Source of the DNA: Nitrospirota bacterium
Lineage (GTDB): Bacteria; Nitrospirota; JACRHL01
Assembly (NCBI GenBank): GCA_029858285.1
Contig: JAOUFN010000015.1
Span: forward strand, 1-61,916
DNA: 61,916 bases
Reading direction: 5' to 3'
Shown: positions 1 through 7,716 of the stretch, piece by piece
How the letters are laid out: each line of letters begins with the position of its first letter
How positions within the stretch are numbered: the first letter of the stretch is position 1
Translations under genes and position numbers: made by a program
Notes under the pieces: generated by a model
What the model was told of the DNA's origin: nothing
Databases searched by the model: none
Seen by the model: only the letters and a program-made list of their open reading frames with translations

Positions 1-459
1 CCCCCCCCCCCCGCCGACCCGCGTGAGGCAGAGCTGAACCGGGCCCTGGAGGCCCTGCACTTCGCCTTCCGGGCGGTGACCGCGCGCCCGGACGCCATGC
101 TGGGAGAACTGGGCATGGGCCGCATCCACCACCGCATCCTCTACTTCGTGGGGCGCAACCCCGGCGGCAGCGTGGCCGACCTGCTGCGCATTCTGGGGGT
201 GAGCAAGCAGTACCTGAACCGGCCCTTCCGCCACCTGATGGCCCTGGGCTATGTGACATCCCAACCGGACCCGGCGGACCGCCGGGTCAAACGCATCGAC
301 CTGACCCCGGCGGGGGCCGAGCTGGAGGGGCGCCTTACCGGGGATCAGCGCCAGCGCCTGTCGCGCGTGTTCGCCGATGCCGGCCCGGACGCCGAGGCTG
401 GATGGCGGCGGGTGATGGCGCTCCTCGCCGACTCGGGAACCGGCCCTCGGGGTGTGTAG
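1..459 (+). CDS. MarR-family transcriptional regulator, 5' end cut by the window
   Basis: The reading frame is open from base 1, so the true start lies outside the window; the GTG at 76 is only an internal candidate. About 150 residues are visible. A winged-helix DNA-binding domain is clear: a helix around GSVADLLRILGVSKQYLNR (the recognition helix), then a wing containing DPADRRVKRIDLTPAG, which is the typical MarR 'DxRD/R...LT..G' signature. Such proteins bind palindromic operators as dimers and often respond to small molecules. The target is unknown, and no gene lies on its upstream side in the window. The gene directly downstream has its own sigma-54 promoter, so it need not be co-regulated. 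Confidence 0.75.
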   Translation, partial: PPPPADPREAELNRALEALHFAFRAVTARPDAMLGELGMGRIHHRILYFVGRNPGGSVADLLRILGVSKQYLNRPFRHLMALGYVTSQPDPADRRVKRIDLTPAGAELEGRLTGDQRQRLSRVFADAGPDAEAGWRRVMALLADSGTGPRGV

Positions 460-566
460 TCTTTACGCGACCTTCCCCCGCAACCGCCCTGTTGTTGCGC
501 GACCGGCCCCACCCACCACCCGCACATAAATCCATTTTTCCATTTAAATACAACACATTATGAAGT

Positions 567-582
567 TGGCACAACCCTTGCT
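567..582 (+). promoter_or_regulatory. Sigma-54 (-24/-12) promoter, perfect consensus
   Basis: TGGCAC, five bases, then TTGCT matches the RpoN consensus exactly, with GG at -24 and GC at -12. The predicted transcription start is near 593. That puts translation of the next gene at ATG 638 and rules out the ATG at 560, which lies upstream of the promoter. Confidence 0.8.
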
Positions 583-637
583 CATGGGTGAGGTCCGGAT
601 TGGGACGGATCGGTACTCACTGTATGAAGAGGTTGGA

Positions 638-1216
638 ATGGCACACACGCCGCACACTGGAATGATTCGCACCCTGCAAGCCGCCGCCGGCATCTCCCTG
701 ATGCTCTGGACCGGCACCGCCTTCGCCAACTCGGCTATCGTTGGCCAGATCACCACCTTTTGCGCCAGCAAACCCACGGTGGTGAACATCAACGACTGTG
801 CCACCTGTCACGGCGCGGCGTTTGTGACCATGAACACCTCCAACATGTACTGGAGCGACGCCAGGAACGGTTTTTACGACTCGTTCTGCCCTGCCCCCAC
901 CCCCACCCCAACCCCCACGCCGGTCATTGATCCCACCCCGACCACGCCGGTCATTGACCCGACCCCGGTCGTGGATCCGGTCTTGACCACCGGCACCACC
1001 TCGGAGCCGTTCACCTCCAGGCAGATGCGCCACGGCCGCACCACCACCGACTCCGGGGATGCGTTTGGGGACGATCCGTTCGGGGATGACGACGTCACTC
1101 TCACCTCCGGCGGTTCCACCCGCCCCACCGCCACCACCGGCACCCGTGGCAGCGGCTACGACAGCACCCGCCCGGAACTGAAGGGTGACAACGGTCGGCA
1201 CAAGGGCCGCAACTAG
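638..1216 (+). CDS. Secreted small protein with one CxxCH motif and a Pro/Thr then Asp/Gly-rich tail
   Basis: About 192 residues. The start at ATG 638 is preceded by AAGAGG and lies just downstream of the sigma-54 promoter. A Sec signal peptide (hydrophobic core LQAAAGISLMLW, cut near FANS, about residue 31) targets it to the periplasm or outside. The mature N-terminus of about 55 residues holds a CATCH motif, a possible covalent haem c site, flanked by two more cysteines (TTFC and DSFC) that could form a disulfide. A proline/threonine linker with repeated PTP and VIDPTP units follows, then a polar D/G/R/T tail. I do not recognise the family. Haem attachment is an inference from the motif alone; the domain is short for a normal class I cytochrome c. 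Confidence 0.6.
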   Translation: MAHTPHTGMIRTLQAAAGISLMLWTGTAFANSAIVGQITTFCASKPTVVNINDCATCHGAAFVTMNTSNMYWSDARNGFYDSFCPAPTPTPTPTPVIDPTPTTPVIDPTPVVDPVLTTGTTSEPFTSRQMRHGRTTTDSGDAFGDDPFGDDDVTLTSGGSTRPTATTGTRGSGYDSTRPELKGDNGRHKGRN

Positions 1217-1266
1217 TCCCTGCGCGGTGGCCGTTCCGGCGGCCGCCGCCCACCCACGCCTCGACC

Positions 1267-1300
1267 GCCGGGGGGATCCAACGATCCCCCCGGCCTTTTT
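1267..1300 (+). terminator. Rho-independent terminator
   Basis: A perfect 12-bp GC-rich stem (1267-1278 with 1283-1294), a CAAC loop and then CTTTTT. It sits between the convergent secreted-protein gene and hydrolase gene, and its T-tract fits plus-strand transcription. Confidence 0.85.
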
Positions 1301-1353
1301 ATGCCATTTTTTATCGAAGACCGGCCCCGTGAAGCAGGGCGACCAAGAGCTCT

Positions 1354-2295
1354 TCAGCGCCCGGCGGGGGATTCCTGTCCCACCCGCTCCAGCCAGGCGA
1401 CAATGTCCCGCCACACACGGGGGCGATCCACTTCGAACAGGATTTCGTGGTACATGCCTGGATACCTGGTCCACGCCACACCGGGGACGTCCCCGGCAAA
1501 ACGCTGCGTCACCTCCGGGTCCACCAGTTGATCGTCCCCCGCGAACCACACCCCCACCGGCAGCGGCAGCGGCCCGGCATGACCGCGCACCAACGCCATG
1601 GCGCGGGATGCCTCCGCGTACCAGCGGGCATTCACGGTGGTAAATACCAGGGGGTCCGTCAGGCGTTTTTGCTGCTCCACCGGGTCGTGGCTGTTGTGAT
1701 ACGGCTTCCCGCCCGGCTGGATGGACAGGCGCGGCAACAGCGCCCCCGCCACCATTCCCAGTGCCCGCCGCCACAGGGGGGTTTTGAGGCGGATGCCCAG
1801 CAGCGGGCTGGTCAACGCCGCCCCCCGCACCCCCAGAGCCGCCAGCGCCGTCGGGCGTTTGAGCAGGGACAGCAGCACCACCAACGCGCCGGTGCTGTGC
1901 GCCAGCACGAACCAGTCGTTGACGCCGCTGGCGCGCTGCGCGGCGTCAACGCCCGCCTCCAGGTCGTCCAGATGGTCGGCAAATCGCCGCACGTAACCGC
2001 GCCGACCGCTGGACAGGCCGTGCCCGCGCGGGTCCATGCCCCACACCGGGTAACCCTGGTTGCGTAGATGGTGCACGGTTTCAGCGTAGCGCCCCAGGTG
2101 ATCCGCATAACCCGGCAGCAGAAACAGGCCGGGACGGTCCGGGGAATACGCTTCTGGCGAGGGCGAGGATGCGGAGGCCGCAACGACCGCGGCGGGGCCG
2201 CCTGCCACGTGCAGACGCGCCCCGCCGGAGGGAATGGTCAAATGGGTTGTGAACGGGTCCGTGAACGGCGGCGTCCCCGGCAGGCGGTCTGTCAC
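1354..2295 (-). CDS. Alpha/beta hydrolase, monoacylglycerol lipase / lysophospholipase type
   Basis: About 313 residues, started at GTG 2295, two bases after the stop of the M23 peptidase gene, which implies translational coupling; a longer frame exists but would overlap that gene deeply. The Hydrolase_4 fold is shown by LFLLPGYADHLGRY (oxyanion region), GMDPRGHGLS, the nucleophile motif AHSTG (Ser near residue 133), the acid loop FAGDDQLVDP and the final histidine in YPGMYHEIL. This order and spacing is that of monoacylglycerol lipase and PldB-type lysophospholipases. No signal peptide is seen, so it should act in the cytoplasm or at the inner membrane face. Exact substrate is unknown. Confidence 0.85.
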   Translation of the reverse strand: MTDRLPGTPPFTDPFTTHLTIPSGGARLHVAGGPAAVVAASASSPSPEAYSPDRPGLFLLPGYADHLGRYAETVHHLRNQGYPVWGMDPRGHGLSSGRRGYVRRFADHLDDLEAGVDAAQRASGVNDWFVLAHSTGALVVLLSLLKRPTALAALGVRGAALTSPLLGIRLKTPLWRRALGMVAGALLPRLSIQPGGKPYHNSHDPVEQQKRLTDPLVFTTVNARWYAEASRAMALVRGHAGPLPLPVGVWFAGDDQLVDPEVTQRFAGDVPGVAWTRYPGMYHEILFEVDRPRVWRDIVAWLERVGQESPAGR

Positions 2296-2296
2296 C

Positions 2297-3679
2297 CTAC
2301 ATCCGTGTGTTGGTGACCGGGACCGGCGAATCCGTCGAATTCGAGACGTGACGCACGCCCGGCACCTGCTGTTCGCGGTGCATGCTGTCGAGCACCAGCC
2401 GCACCTCGTCCCAGGCCACGGTAAAGCTGCTGTCACCGGCGACGTCCACCGAGTCGAACACCGGGGTGTAATCCAGCTTCAGCGGGTCCATGGGCAGGCC
2501 GTTGCGGTAGATCGCGTAATGCAGGTGGGTGCCGGTGGAGGCGCCGGAGTTGCCGACAAAACCGATCACCTGTCCCTGACGCACCCGGGCGCCACGCTTG
2601 ATGTGGTCCGGAATGCGCGACAGGTGGGCATAGCCGCTGCGGTAAACACCGTCGTGGCGCACGCTCACCATGTATCCGTTGTCGCCCTTCCAGCCGGAAA
2701 ACAGCACCACGCCGTCACCGGTGGCGCGCACCGGGGCGCCCCAGCGGGCCACGAAGTCCACGCCGTGGTGCGGGCGGACAAAACCGTAAACCGGGTGGCG
2801 GCGGGCCTCGGAATAGCGCGACGAGACGTGGTGATACTCCGCCACCGGGGTGGGCAGCAGGGTGTGGCGCAGGGACACGCCATCGCGGCCGTAATACTCG
2901 CCCTCGAACAGCATGGCCTCGTGGGGCACGCCGCCGGCGGTCAGGCGCACCCAGCGGATGTCGCCAAAGCGCTCCAGTTGGCCGTCACGGCGGATCTCGT
3001 CCACCAGCATCTCAAAGCTATCACCGGGCTGGATGTCGCGGCGGAAATCCACCTCCCAGGCATAGATATCGCTCAGGCGGCGCACCAGTTCGGCGCCGCG
3101 CTCGATGCGCATCAGGGCCGGGAACATGCTGGCGTCGCCGGTCACGGCGCCGCCGATGTTGCGCAGACGGGTTTCAAAGGCAATATCGCGGGATTCGGCA
3201 AAATAGCCAAAGGGGGTGACGGCCACGGTCATCATGCGGCTGCCGCTGATGTCCACCTCCAGGCTGCGGAAACGGCCACGCTCGTCAAGGCGCACACGAT
3301 AGGTGTCGCCCGACCCGACCCGCGCCAGATCCTTGACCGGACGCGCCACGCGCAGCACCTGGGCCACGTCGTTCTGGGCCAGTCCGTAACGCGCCAGCAG
3401 GCCATAAATGCTCTGCCCGCGGCCCATGGTGCCGCGAATCACCTGACCGGGGGTGGCCAGCACCTGCAACGGTTCCGCCGCGACCTCGAAAGAGGGGTAA
3501 ACCATGGTCGCCTCGACGTTGCGCACGTGGGCGAACATACCGGTCCACATCCAGGCCCCGAAGGCCAGCAGACCGAGCAGCGCAACCGAACGCCGGATGC
3601 GACGATCGCGTTTACGTTTGAGGATATTCAAATGGCACCTAGTTCCCGGAGGGAGCGCGGTCCACGGACGCAAAGGCAT
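2297..3679 (-). CDS. Membrane-anchored M23 family metallopeptidase (MepM-like murein endopeptidase)
   Basis: About 460 residues from ATG 3679; a TTG at 3631 preceded by AGGTG is a good alternative start, and both keep the membrane anchor. After a basic stretch comes one transmembrane segment (LLGLLAFGAWMW, around residues 30-50), an OapA/LysM-like domain (GQSIYGLLARYGLAQNDV), then a C-terminal LytM domain with the zinc ligands HHGVD (HxxxD) and THLHY (HxH). Family members cut peptidoglycan cross-links in the periplasm during growth and division. It heads a two-gene unit with the hydrolase downstream. A sigma-54-like site lies upstream at 3826-3841. Confidence 0.9.
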   Translation of the reverse strand: MPLRPWTALPPGTRCHLNILKRKRDRRIRRSVALLGLLAFGAWMWTGMFAHVRNVEATMVYPSFEVAAEPLQVLATPGQVIRGTMGRGQSIYGLLARYGLAQNDVAQVLRVARPVKDLARVGSGDTYRVRLDERGRFRSLEVDISGSRMMTVAVTPFGYFAESRDIAFETRLRNIGGAVTGDASMFPALMRIERGAELVRRLSDIYAWEVDFRRDIQPGDSFEMLVDEIRRDGQLERFGDIRWVRLTAGGVPHEAMLFEGEYYGRDGVSLRHTLLPTPVAEYHHVSSRYSEARRHPVYGFVRPHHGVDFVARWGAPVRATGDGVVLFSGWKGDNGYMVSVRHDGVYRSGYAHLSRIPDHIKRGARVRQGQVIGFVGNSGASTGTHLHYAIYRNGLPMDPLKLDYTPVFDSVDVAGDSSFTVAWDEVRLVLDSMHREQQVPGVRHVSNSTDSPVPVTNTRM

Positions 3680-4131
3680 CCGCAATCACCCGCAACACAT
3701 CCCCGACAAGTTGAACTATAGCGGTAGTTTCGCCCATTACAACTGGTTATGCAACCCATTTTGTTCATCTCCACACCCCATGGCGGGAATTGGGACCTAC
3801 CGTTTACCTATGCCCAAATATATAGAGCAAGTTCAATGCCACATGGGAATCAAACCTTGAAAAACAGGGGGTTCGGCAAGTCACACGCGAATGACTTCCC
3901 CATGTTTTGCGCAAACTTTACACCTTCTTATCGGCCCAGAGTAAGAACTTCCTGAGCCTTTTTGCCCACATTAAGACCACTAAATCCACACCTTCCGCGC
4001 CGCCGTTCCACCCCCCTCCGGATTTCCTGCCCTCCCCCCCGAAAGCGCCCCCTGATGTACCAGAATGCCCCATTCAGGGGCCAGTCGTCACGGAGTCGGC
4101 ACCGGCCTGACGGCCCGGCGCCACATTTATG
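3680..4131. other. Intergenic tract between divergently placed units
   Basis: About 450 bases, clearly richer in A and T than the surroundings. Apart from a sigma-54-like site on the minus strand near 3830 I see no gene, RNA or convincing hairpin here. Short frames in it have no ribosome-binding sites or recognisable content. Confidence 0.5.
3826..3841 (-). promoter_or_regulatory. Candidate sigma-54 promoter for the M23 peptidase/hydrolase unit
   Basis: Read on the minus strand: TGGCAT, five bases, TTGCT, one mismatch from the RpoN consensus. It would start a leader of roughly 135-190 bases before the peptidase gene. Confidence 0.4.
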
Positions 4132-5157
4132 TCAGGTTTTTCCCGGCCTGGCCCCTCCCCCGATGCCGACAAACGGCGGAATCTTCATCGCCTCGTAGAC
4201 TTTTCCCAGGGTTTCTGCCGCCACCCGGGCGGCGCGACGGGAACCCTCGATAATGACCTCCTCCACCCGCTCCGGCGCGGCCGTCCACTCGGCGCGGCGC
4301 TCGTGAACCGGGGTGAAGCGGTTGTCCAGAAACACGTTCAGCCGCTTCTTGCAGTCGATACAGCCAATGCTGGCGCTGCGGCAACCGTGGGCCACCTCGT
4401 CGCAGGTGGCGCTGTCGGAAAACGCCTGATGCAGGGCGTATACCGGGCACACCTCCGGGTCACCCGGATCGGTGCGCCGCACCCGCTGCGGATCGGTCAC
4501 CATGGTGCGAATCTTGTCCCAGCGCTCGCCCGGCGCGTCGGACAAAAACACCGCGTTGCCGTACGACTTGCTCATCTTGCGCCCGTCCAGCCCCGGCAGC
4601 CTGGGGGTTTCCGTCAGGGGCGTCTGCGGAATCGGGAACACATCGCTGTACAAGTGATTGAAACGGCGGGCGATTTCACGGGTGAGCTCCACATGGGGCA
4701 GTTGATCCACCCCCACCGGCACCTGCTGCGGGCGGTACAGCAGGATGTCCGCCGCCTGCAGCACCGGGTAGCCCAGAAAGCCATAGGTGGTCAAATCGCG
4801 GTCGCCGATGTTGGCTTGCTGGTCCTTGTAGGTGGGGTTGCGCTCCAGCCACGACAGGGGCGTGATCATGGAGAACAGCACGTGCAGCACGGCGTGCTCC
4901 GGCACCCGCGACTGCTGGAAGATCACGCTGCGCTCCGGGTCCACCCCCGCCGCCAGCCAGTCCACCACCATCTCGCGGGTGAATTCCGCCAGACGCGACG
5001 TGTCCTCATAGTTGGTGGACAGGGCGTGCCAGTCGGCAATGAAGAAAAAGGCCTCGTGGGTTTCCTGCAGGCGCACCCAGTTGACCAGTGCCCCCATGTA
5101 GTTGCCCAGATGCAGCCGTCCCGAAGACTGCATGCCGCTCAGCGTGCGCTGTTTCAC
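4132..5157 (-). CDS. trpS: Tryptophanyl-tRNA synthetase with an iron-sulfur-type cysteine motif
   Basis: 341 residues from GTG 5157, with AAGGAGA eight bases upstream. It charges tRNA-Trp with tryptophan. Class I signatures are present: HLGN in GRLHLGNYMG (residues 13-21) and KMSKS near residue 195. Between about residues 237 and 269 are cysteines spaced C-x21-C-x6-C-x2-C with an extra cysteine inside the first gap, ending SIGCIDCKK. This closely resembles the motif of Thermotoga maritima TrpRS, which binds a [4Fe-4S] cluster thought to help recognise the tRNA anticodon. The first spacing is one residue shorter than I recall for T. maritima. The gene stands alone, divergent from the TPR lipoprotein operon. 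Confidence 0.95.
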   Translation of the reverse strand: MKQRTLSGMQSSGRLHLGNYMGALVNWVRLQETHEAFFFIADWHALSTNYEDTSRLAEFTREMVVDWLAAGVDPERSVIFQQSRVPEHAVLHVLFSMITPLSWLERNPTYKDQQANIGDRDLTTYGFLGYPVLQAADILLYRPQQVPVGVDQLPHVELTREIARRFNHLYSDVFPIPQTPLTETPRLPGLDGRKMSKSYGNAVFLSDAPGERWDKIRTMVTDPQRVRRTDPGDPEVCPVYALHQAFSDSATCDEVAHGCRSASIGCIDCKKRLNVFLDNRFTPVHERRAEWTAAPERVEEVIIEGSRRAARVAAETLGKVYEAMKIPPFVGIGGGARPGKT

Positions 5158-5299
5158 TCGTTCTCCTTGTCGTGTTGAGCCTGCGGCGCCCGCGCCAGAC
5201 ACCCGCCGGGGCCGTGCGGGACGGCCCGACGGCGGGAGTGCGCCGCTCGAAACGGCAGGTATTGTACCCTGCCCCGGTCCCATCCCCCAACCCGGCACC

Positions 5300-5353
5300 T
5301 TGCCCCCGGGGCCCGGCGGTGCGCTACAATCTGCACGCCCCGTCCGGACGGGG
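5300..5353 (+). promoter_or_regulatory. Possible promoter and palindrome before the TPR lipoprotein operon
   Basis: TTGCCC (5300) and TACAAT (5325), 19 bases apart, form a weak sigma-70-like pair. A perfect 16-bp palindrome, CCCCGTCCGGACGGGG, follows at 5338-5353, just downstream of where transcription would begin, and could be an operator or a leader hairpin. Confidence 0.3.
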
Positions 5354-5376
5354 ACCGGTTTTTCAGGCAGAAACGC

Positions 5377-6033
5377 ATGCGCTTGCCCCACTCCATTGCC
5401 CCATTCGCCCCCGCGCCGGGTCTCGTTCCGGCCTGCCCCCGAGCCCCCCACCTGCTGTCCATGGCCCTGGCGGTGCTGCTGATGGCGGGCTGCGCCTCGG
5501 CTCCAAAACGGGATGCCGACGCAGCGGCCCAGGGCACCCCCGGCGCGGCCTTTGCCGCTGCCATCGGGGCCCTGAACGACGGCCATACCGACGCCGCCCG
5601 GGACGCCTTTCGCCACCTTGCCGAAAACCCCGCCACGCCGCCTGCGGTAGCGGCACAGGCGTGGGTCAACCTGGGGGTCGCCCTGTCCCGCGGGGGCGAT
5701 TTCGAGGCCGCCCGCGTCGCCCTGACCGAGGCGCTGAGCCGGGCCCCGGAGATGGCCGACGCACACTTCAACCTGGCGCTGGCGGAGCGCTCCCTGGGGC
5801 ACTACCCGTCCGCCCGCGATCACTACTTCGAGGCCGCCCGCCTGGCCCCCGCCCGTCTGGACATCCCCTATAACCTCGGCATACTGTACGAACTCTATTT
5901 GAACCAGCCGCAACAGGCGATGAGCGCCTATTCCCGGTATCTGGACGGTGGCGGACCACAGGCGGAACAGGTGCGCCAGTGGATGGAAACCCTCGCCGGG
6001 CAGACTGCGGAACAGAAAGGATCCGACCGCTGA
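5377..6033 (+). CDS. TPR-repeat lipoprotein
   Basis: 218 residues. A lipoprotein signal peptide ends in the lipobox LLMAGC near residue 38, so the mature protein should be lipid-anchored in the envelope. Residues 55-205 form tetratricopeptide repeats (WVNLGVALSRGGDFEAARVA, HFNLALAERSLGHYPSARDH, PYNLGILYELYLNQPQQAMS). TPRs scaffold protein-protein contacts. Its stop codon overlaps the ATG of the ExbB homologue, so the two are translationally coupled and probably belong to one envelope complex. The long N-terminus before the hydrophobic core suggests that ATG 5464 could also be used. The partner protein is not known. Confidence 0.8.
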   Translation: MRLPHSIAPFAPAPGLVPACPRAPHLLSMALAVLLMAGCASAPKRDADAAAQGTPGAAFAAAIGALNDGHTDAARDAFRHLAENPATPPAVAAQAWVNLGVALSRGGDFEAARVALTEALSRAPEMADAHFNLALAERSLGHYPSARDHYFEAARLAPARLDIPYNLGILYELYLNQPQQAMSAYSRYLDGGGPQAEQVRQWMETLAGQTAEQKGSDR

Positions 6034-6668
6034 TGAACCAGTTGATCGCATTTTTCCAGTCCGGTGGAGTGATGATGTATTTCATCCTCTTCATCCTCGC
6101 CCTCGGTACCGCCATCGTGCTCGACCGCTGGCTGGTCATCACCCGCAGCGCGGTGAACGGCCCGGCCCTGTGGAACGCCGTACATGGACATTTGAACAGC
6201 GGCCAGGTGGAAGATGCCCGTGCGCTACTGGCCTCCGGCCGCACCCCCCTGCACCGCGTGCTGCATTCCGGCGTGGACGCCATGGCCCGCGCCATGGACC
6301 GCGAGGACGTGGAAAACGCCGTGGAGGAATCCATGCTGGAGATCATGCCGCGCCTGGAAAGCCGCCTCCACTACCTGCCCACCCTGGCCAACGTGGCCAC
6401 CCTGGTTGGCCTGCTCGGCACCATCATGGGCCTCATCGACGCCTTCAACGCGGTGTCGGTGGCCGACCCGTCGCAAAAGGCCGCCCTGCTCTCCCAGGGC
6501 ATCGCGGTGGCCATGAACACCACTGCCTTCGGCCTCATCACCGCCATTCCGCTGATGCTGCTCTACTCGGCCCTGCACGCCCGCACCAACGTGCTGATCG
6601 ACAACCTGGACCAGTTCAGCTTCCGCCTCATCAACACCCTGTCGTCGCTGCACCGGAGAAACAGTTGA
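6033..6668 (+). CDS. exbB: MotA/TolQ/ExbB proton channel family protein
   Basis: 211 residues, started at ATG 6033 inside the stop of the TPR gene (TGATG). Three transmembrane segments are visible: near residues 10-30 (MMYFILFILALGTAIVL), around 125-145 (LPTLANVATLVGLLGTIMG) and 165-190 (NTTAFGLITAIPLMLLYSAL). The sequence between the last two has the ExbB/TolQ signature. Such proteins form a pentameric inner-membrane proton channel with an ExbD/TolR dimer and convert proton motive force into mechanical work on envelope partners. Two ExbD-like genes follow with overlapping starts. No TonB or TolA gene is nearby. Confidence 0.9.
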   Translation: MNQLIAFFQSGGVMMYFILFILALGTAIVLDRWLVITRSAVNGPALWNAVHGHLNSGQVEDARALLASGRTPLHRVLHSGVDAMARAMDREDVENAVEESMLEIMPRLESRLHYLPTLANVATLVGLLGTIMGLIDAFNAVSVADPSQKAALLSQGIAVAMNTTAFGLITAIPLMLLYSALHARTNVLIDNLDQFSFRLINTLSSLHRRNS

Positions 6669-7174
6669 AACCCCGCCAGCGTGGACATCGGCGCCGCTCC
6701 CGGCTGAGCGGCCAGACGGAACTGAGCATCACCGCATTTCTCAACCTGATGGTGGTTCTGGTGCCGTTCCTGCTCACCACGGCGGTGTTTTCCCGCAATG
6801 CGGTGCTGACCATCGAGGTGCCCACCCCCACCCCCGGCGTGGTGCCGCCACCCGTGCCACCGCCCGTGGCGGACACCCAGCGCTTTTCCCTGGCCCTGCA
6901 CCTTGAGGAGGCCCAGGTGGTGCCGGTGGTCTCCGGGCGCCGCCAGGCCCCGGTGCCCCGGGACCGGGAGGGCGGCTATGACAGCGCTGCCCTGCGCGCC
7001 CGGCTGGCCGCCATCAAGGCCGAACACCCGGAGGAAAAGGCGGTGGACATCCTGTCCCGTCCCAACACCCCTTATGCCGACCTGATCGCCGTCATGGACG
7101 CCACCGCCGGATCGGCGGGCGCGGGCGGCGCGGCCCTGTTTCCGGACGTGCGGCTGGGAGACCTGGCGCCGTGA
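6665..7174 (+). CDS. ExbD/TolR-family biopolymer transport protein (first copy)
   Basis: 169 residues from TTG 6665, which overlaps the exbB stop (TTGA); GGAGAAA precedes it. A basic N-terminus is followed by one transmembrane helix (ITAFLNLMVVLVPFLLTTAVF, about residues 22-42), the ExbD/TolR pattern, although the usual pore aspartate is Asn-Leu-Met here (FLNLMVVLVPF). A proline-rich linker and a periplasmic ExbD domain (VDILSRPNTPYADLIAVMD) come next. It should pair with the ExbB protein and with the second ExbD. The missing acidic residue in the helix suggests that proton transfer relies on the other copy, which has LLDIF. Confidence 0.85.
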   Translation: MKPRQRGHRRRSRLSGQTELSITAFLNLMVVLVPFLLTTAVFSRNAVLTIEVPTPTPGVVPPPVPPPVADTQRFSLALHLEEAQVVPVVSGRRQAPVPRDREGGYDSAALRARLAAIKAEHPEEKAVDILSRPNTPYADLIAVMDATAGSAGAGGAALFPDVRLGDLAP

Positions 7175-7695
7175 GGGTGCCCCGCCAACTGCGCCGCATG
7201 GAGGGCCGCACCCGTGCGCGGGGTCCGGTTCAGGGCCTCAACATCGTGGCGTTGCTGGATATTTTTACCATCCTGCTCCTGTTCCTGCTGGTGCAGGCGG
7301 GCGACCCGGAAGATTCCCTGCCGGTCCTGGAGCACCTCAAACTGCCGTTCTCCGAATCCACCCATCCGCCCCGCCGCGACCTGGTGGTGGCCATTGATTC
7401 ACGCGGCGCCATCCTGCTGGAGGGCCACCAGGTGGCCGATGCGCAGCAGGTGCGGGAAACCACCGGGGACATCATTCCCGGCCTCTCCGACGCCCTGCAC
7501 GACTACCTGGCCAAAGCCGCCGCCATCAGCCGGGAGACCGGCCAGAAAATTCAGGGCCGCGTGGTGGTCATGGGGGACCGCGAAACCCCCTTCGCGGTAC
7601 TCAAGCGGGTCATGTCCACCTGTGCCGCCGCCCAGTTTGGCGAGGTTTCCCTGGCAGTGCAGCAGCGCGAGGAAAGTGTCGCCCTTGGGCAGTAA
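7171..7695 (+). CDS. ExbD/TolR-family biopolymer transport protein (second copy)
   Basis: 174 residues from GTG 7171, overlapping the previous stop. A basic N-terminus leads into one transmembrane helix (NIVALLDIFTILLLFLLVQA) containing the conserved membrane aspartate (LLDIF) needed for proton-driven motion in the family. The periplasmic domain ends with the ExbD-like segment GDRETPFAVLKRVMSTCAAA. ExbB plus two unlike ExbD subunits is known from other energised envelope machines, for example gliding motors. With the TPR lipoprotein it makes a four-gene operon. The cargo or partner is not evident. The ClC gene starts 21 bases later and may be co-transcribed. Confidence 0.88.
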   Translation: MRVPRQLRRMEGRTRARGPVQGLNIVALLDIFTILLLFLLVQAGDPEDSLPVLEHLKLPFSESTHPPRRDLVVAIDSRGAILLEGHQVADAQQVRETTGDIIPGLSDALHDYLAKAAAISRETGQKIQGRVVVMGDRETPFAVLKRVMSTCAAAQFGEVSLAVQQREESVALGQ

Positions 7696-7716
7696 CACGG
7701 GCTGCCCGCACCACCC

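Noticed and set aside
560-637. Upstream start for the CxxCH protein
   Set aside because: The sigma-54 promoter lies inside this stretch, so it cannot be translated from that promoter; ATG 638 has a ribosome site.
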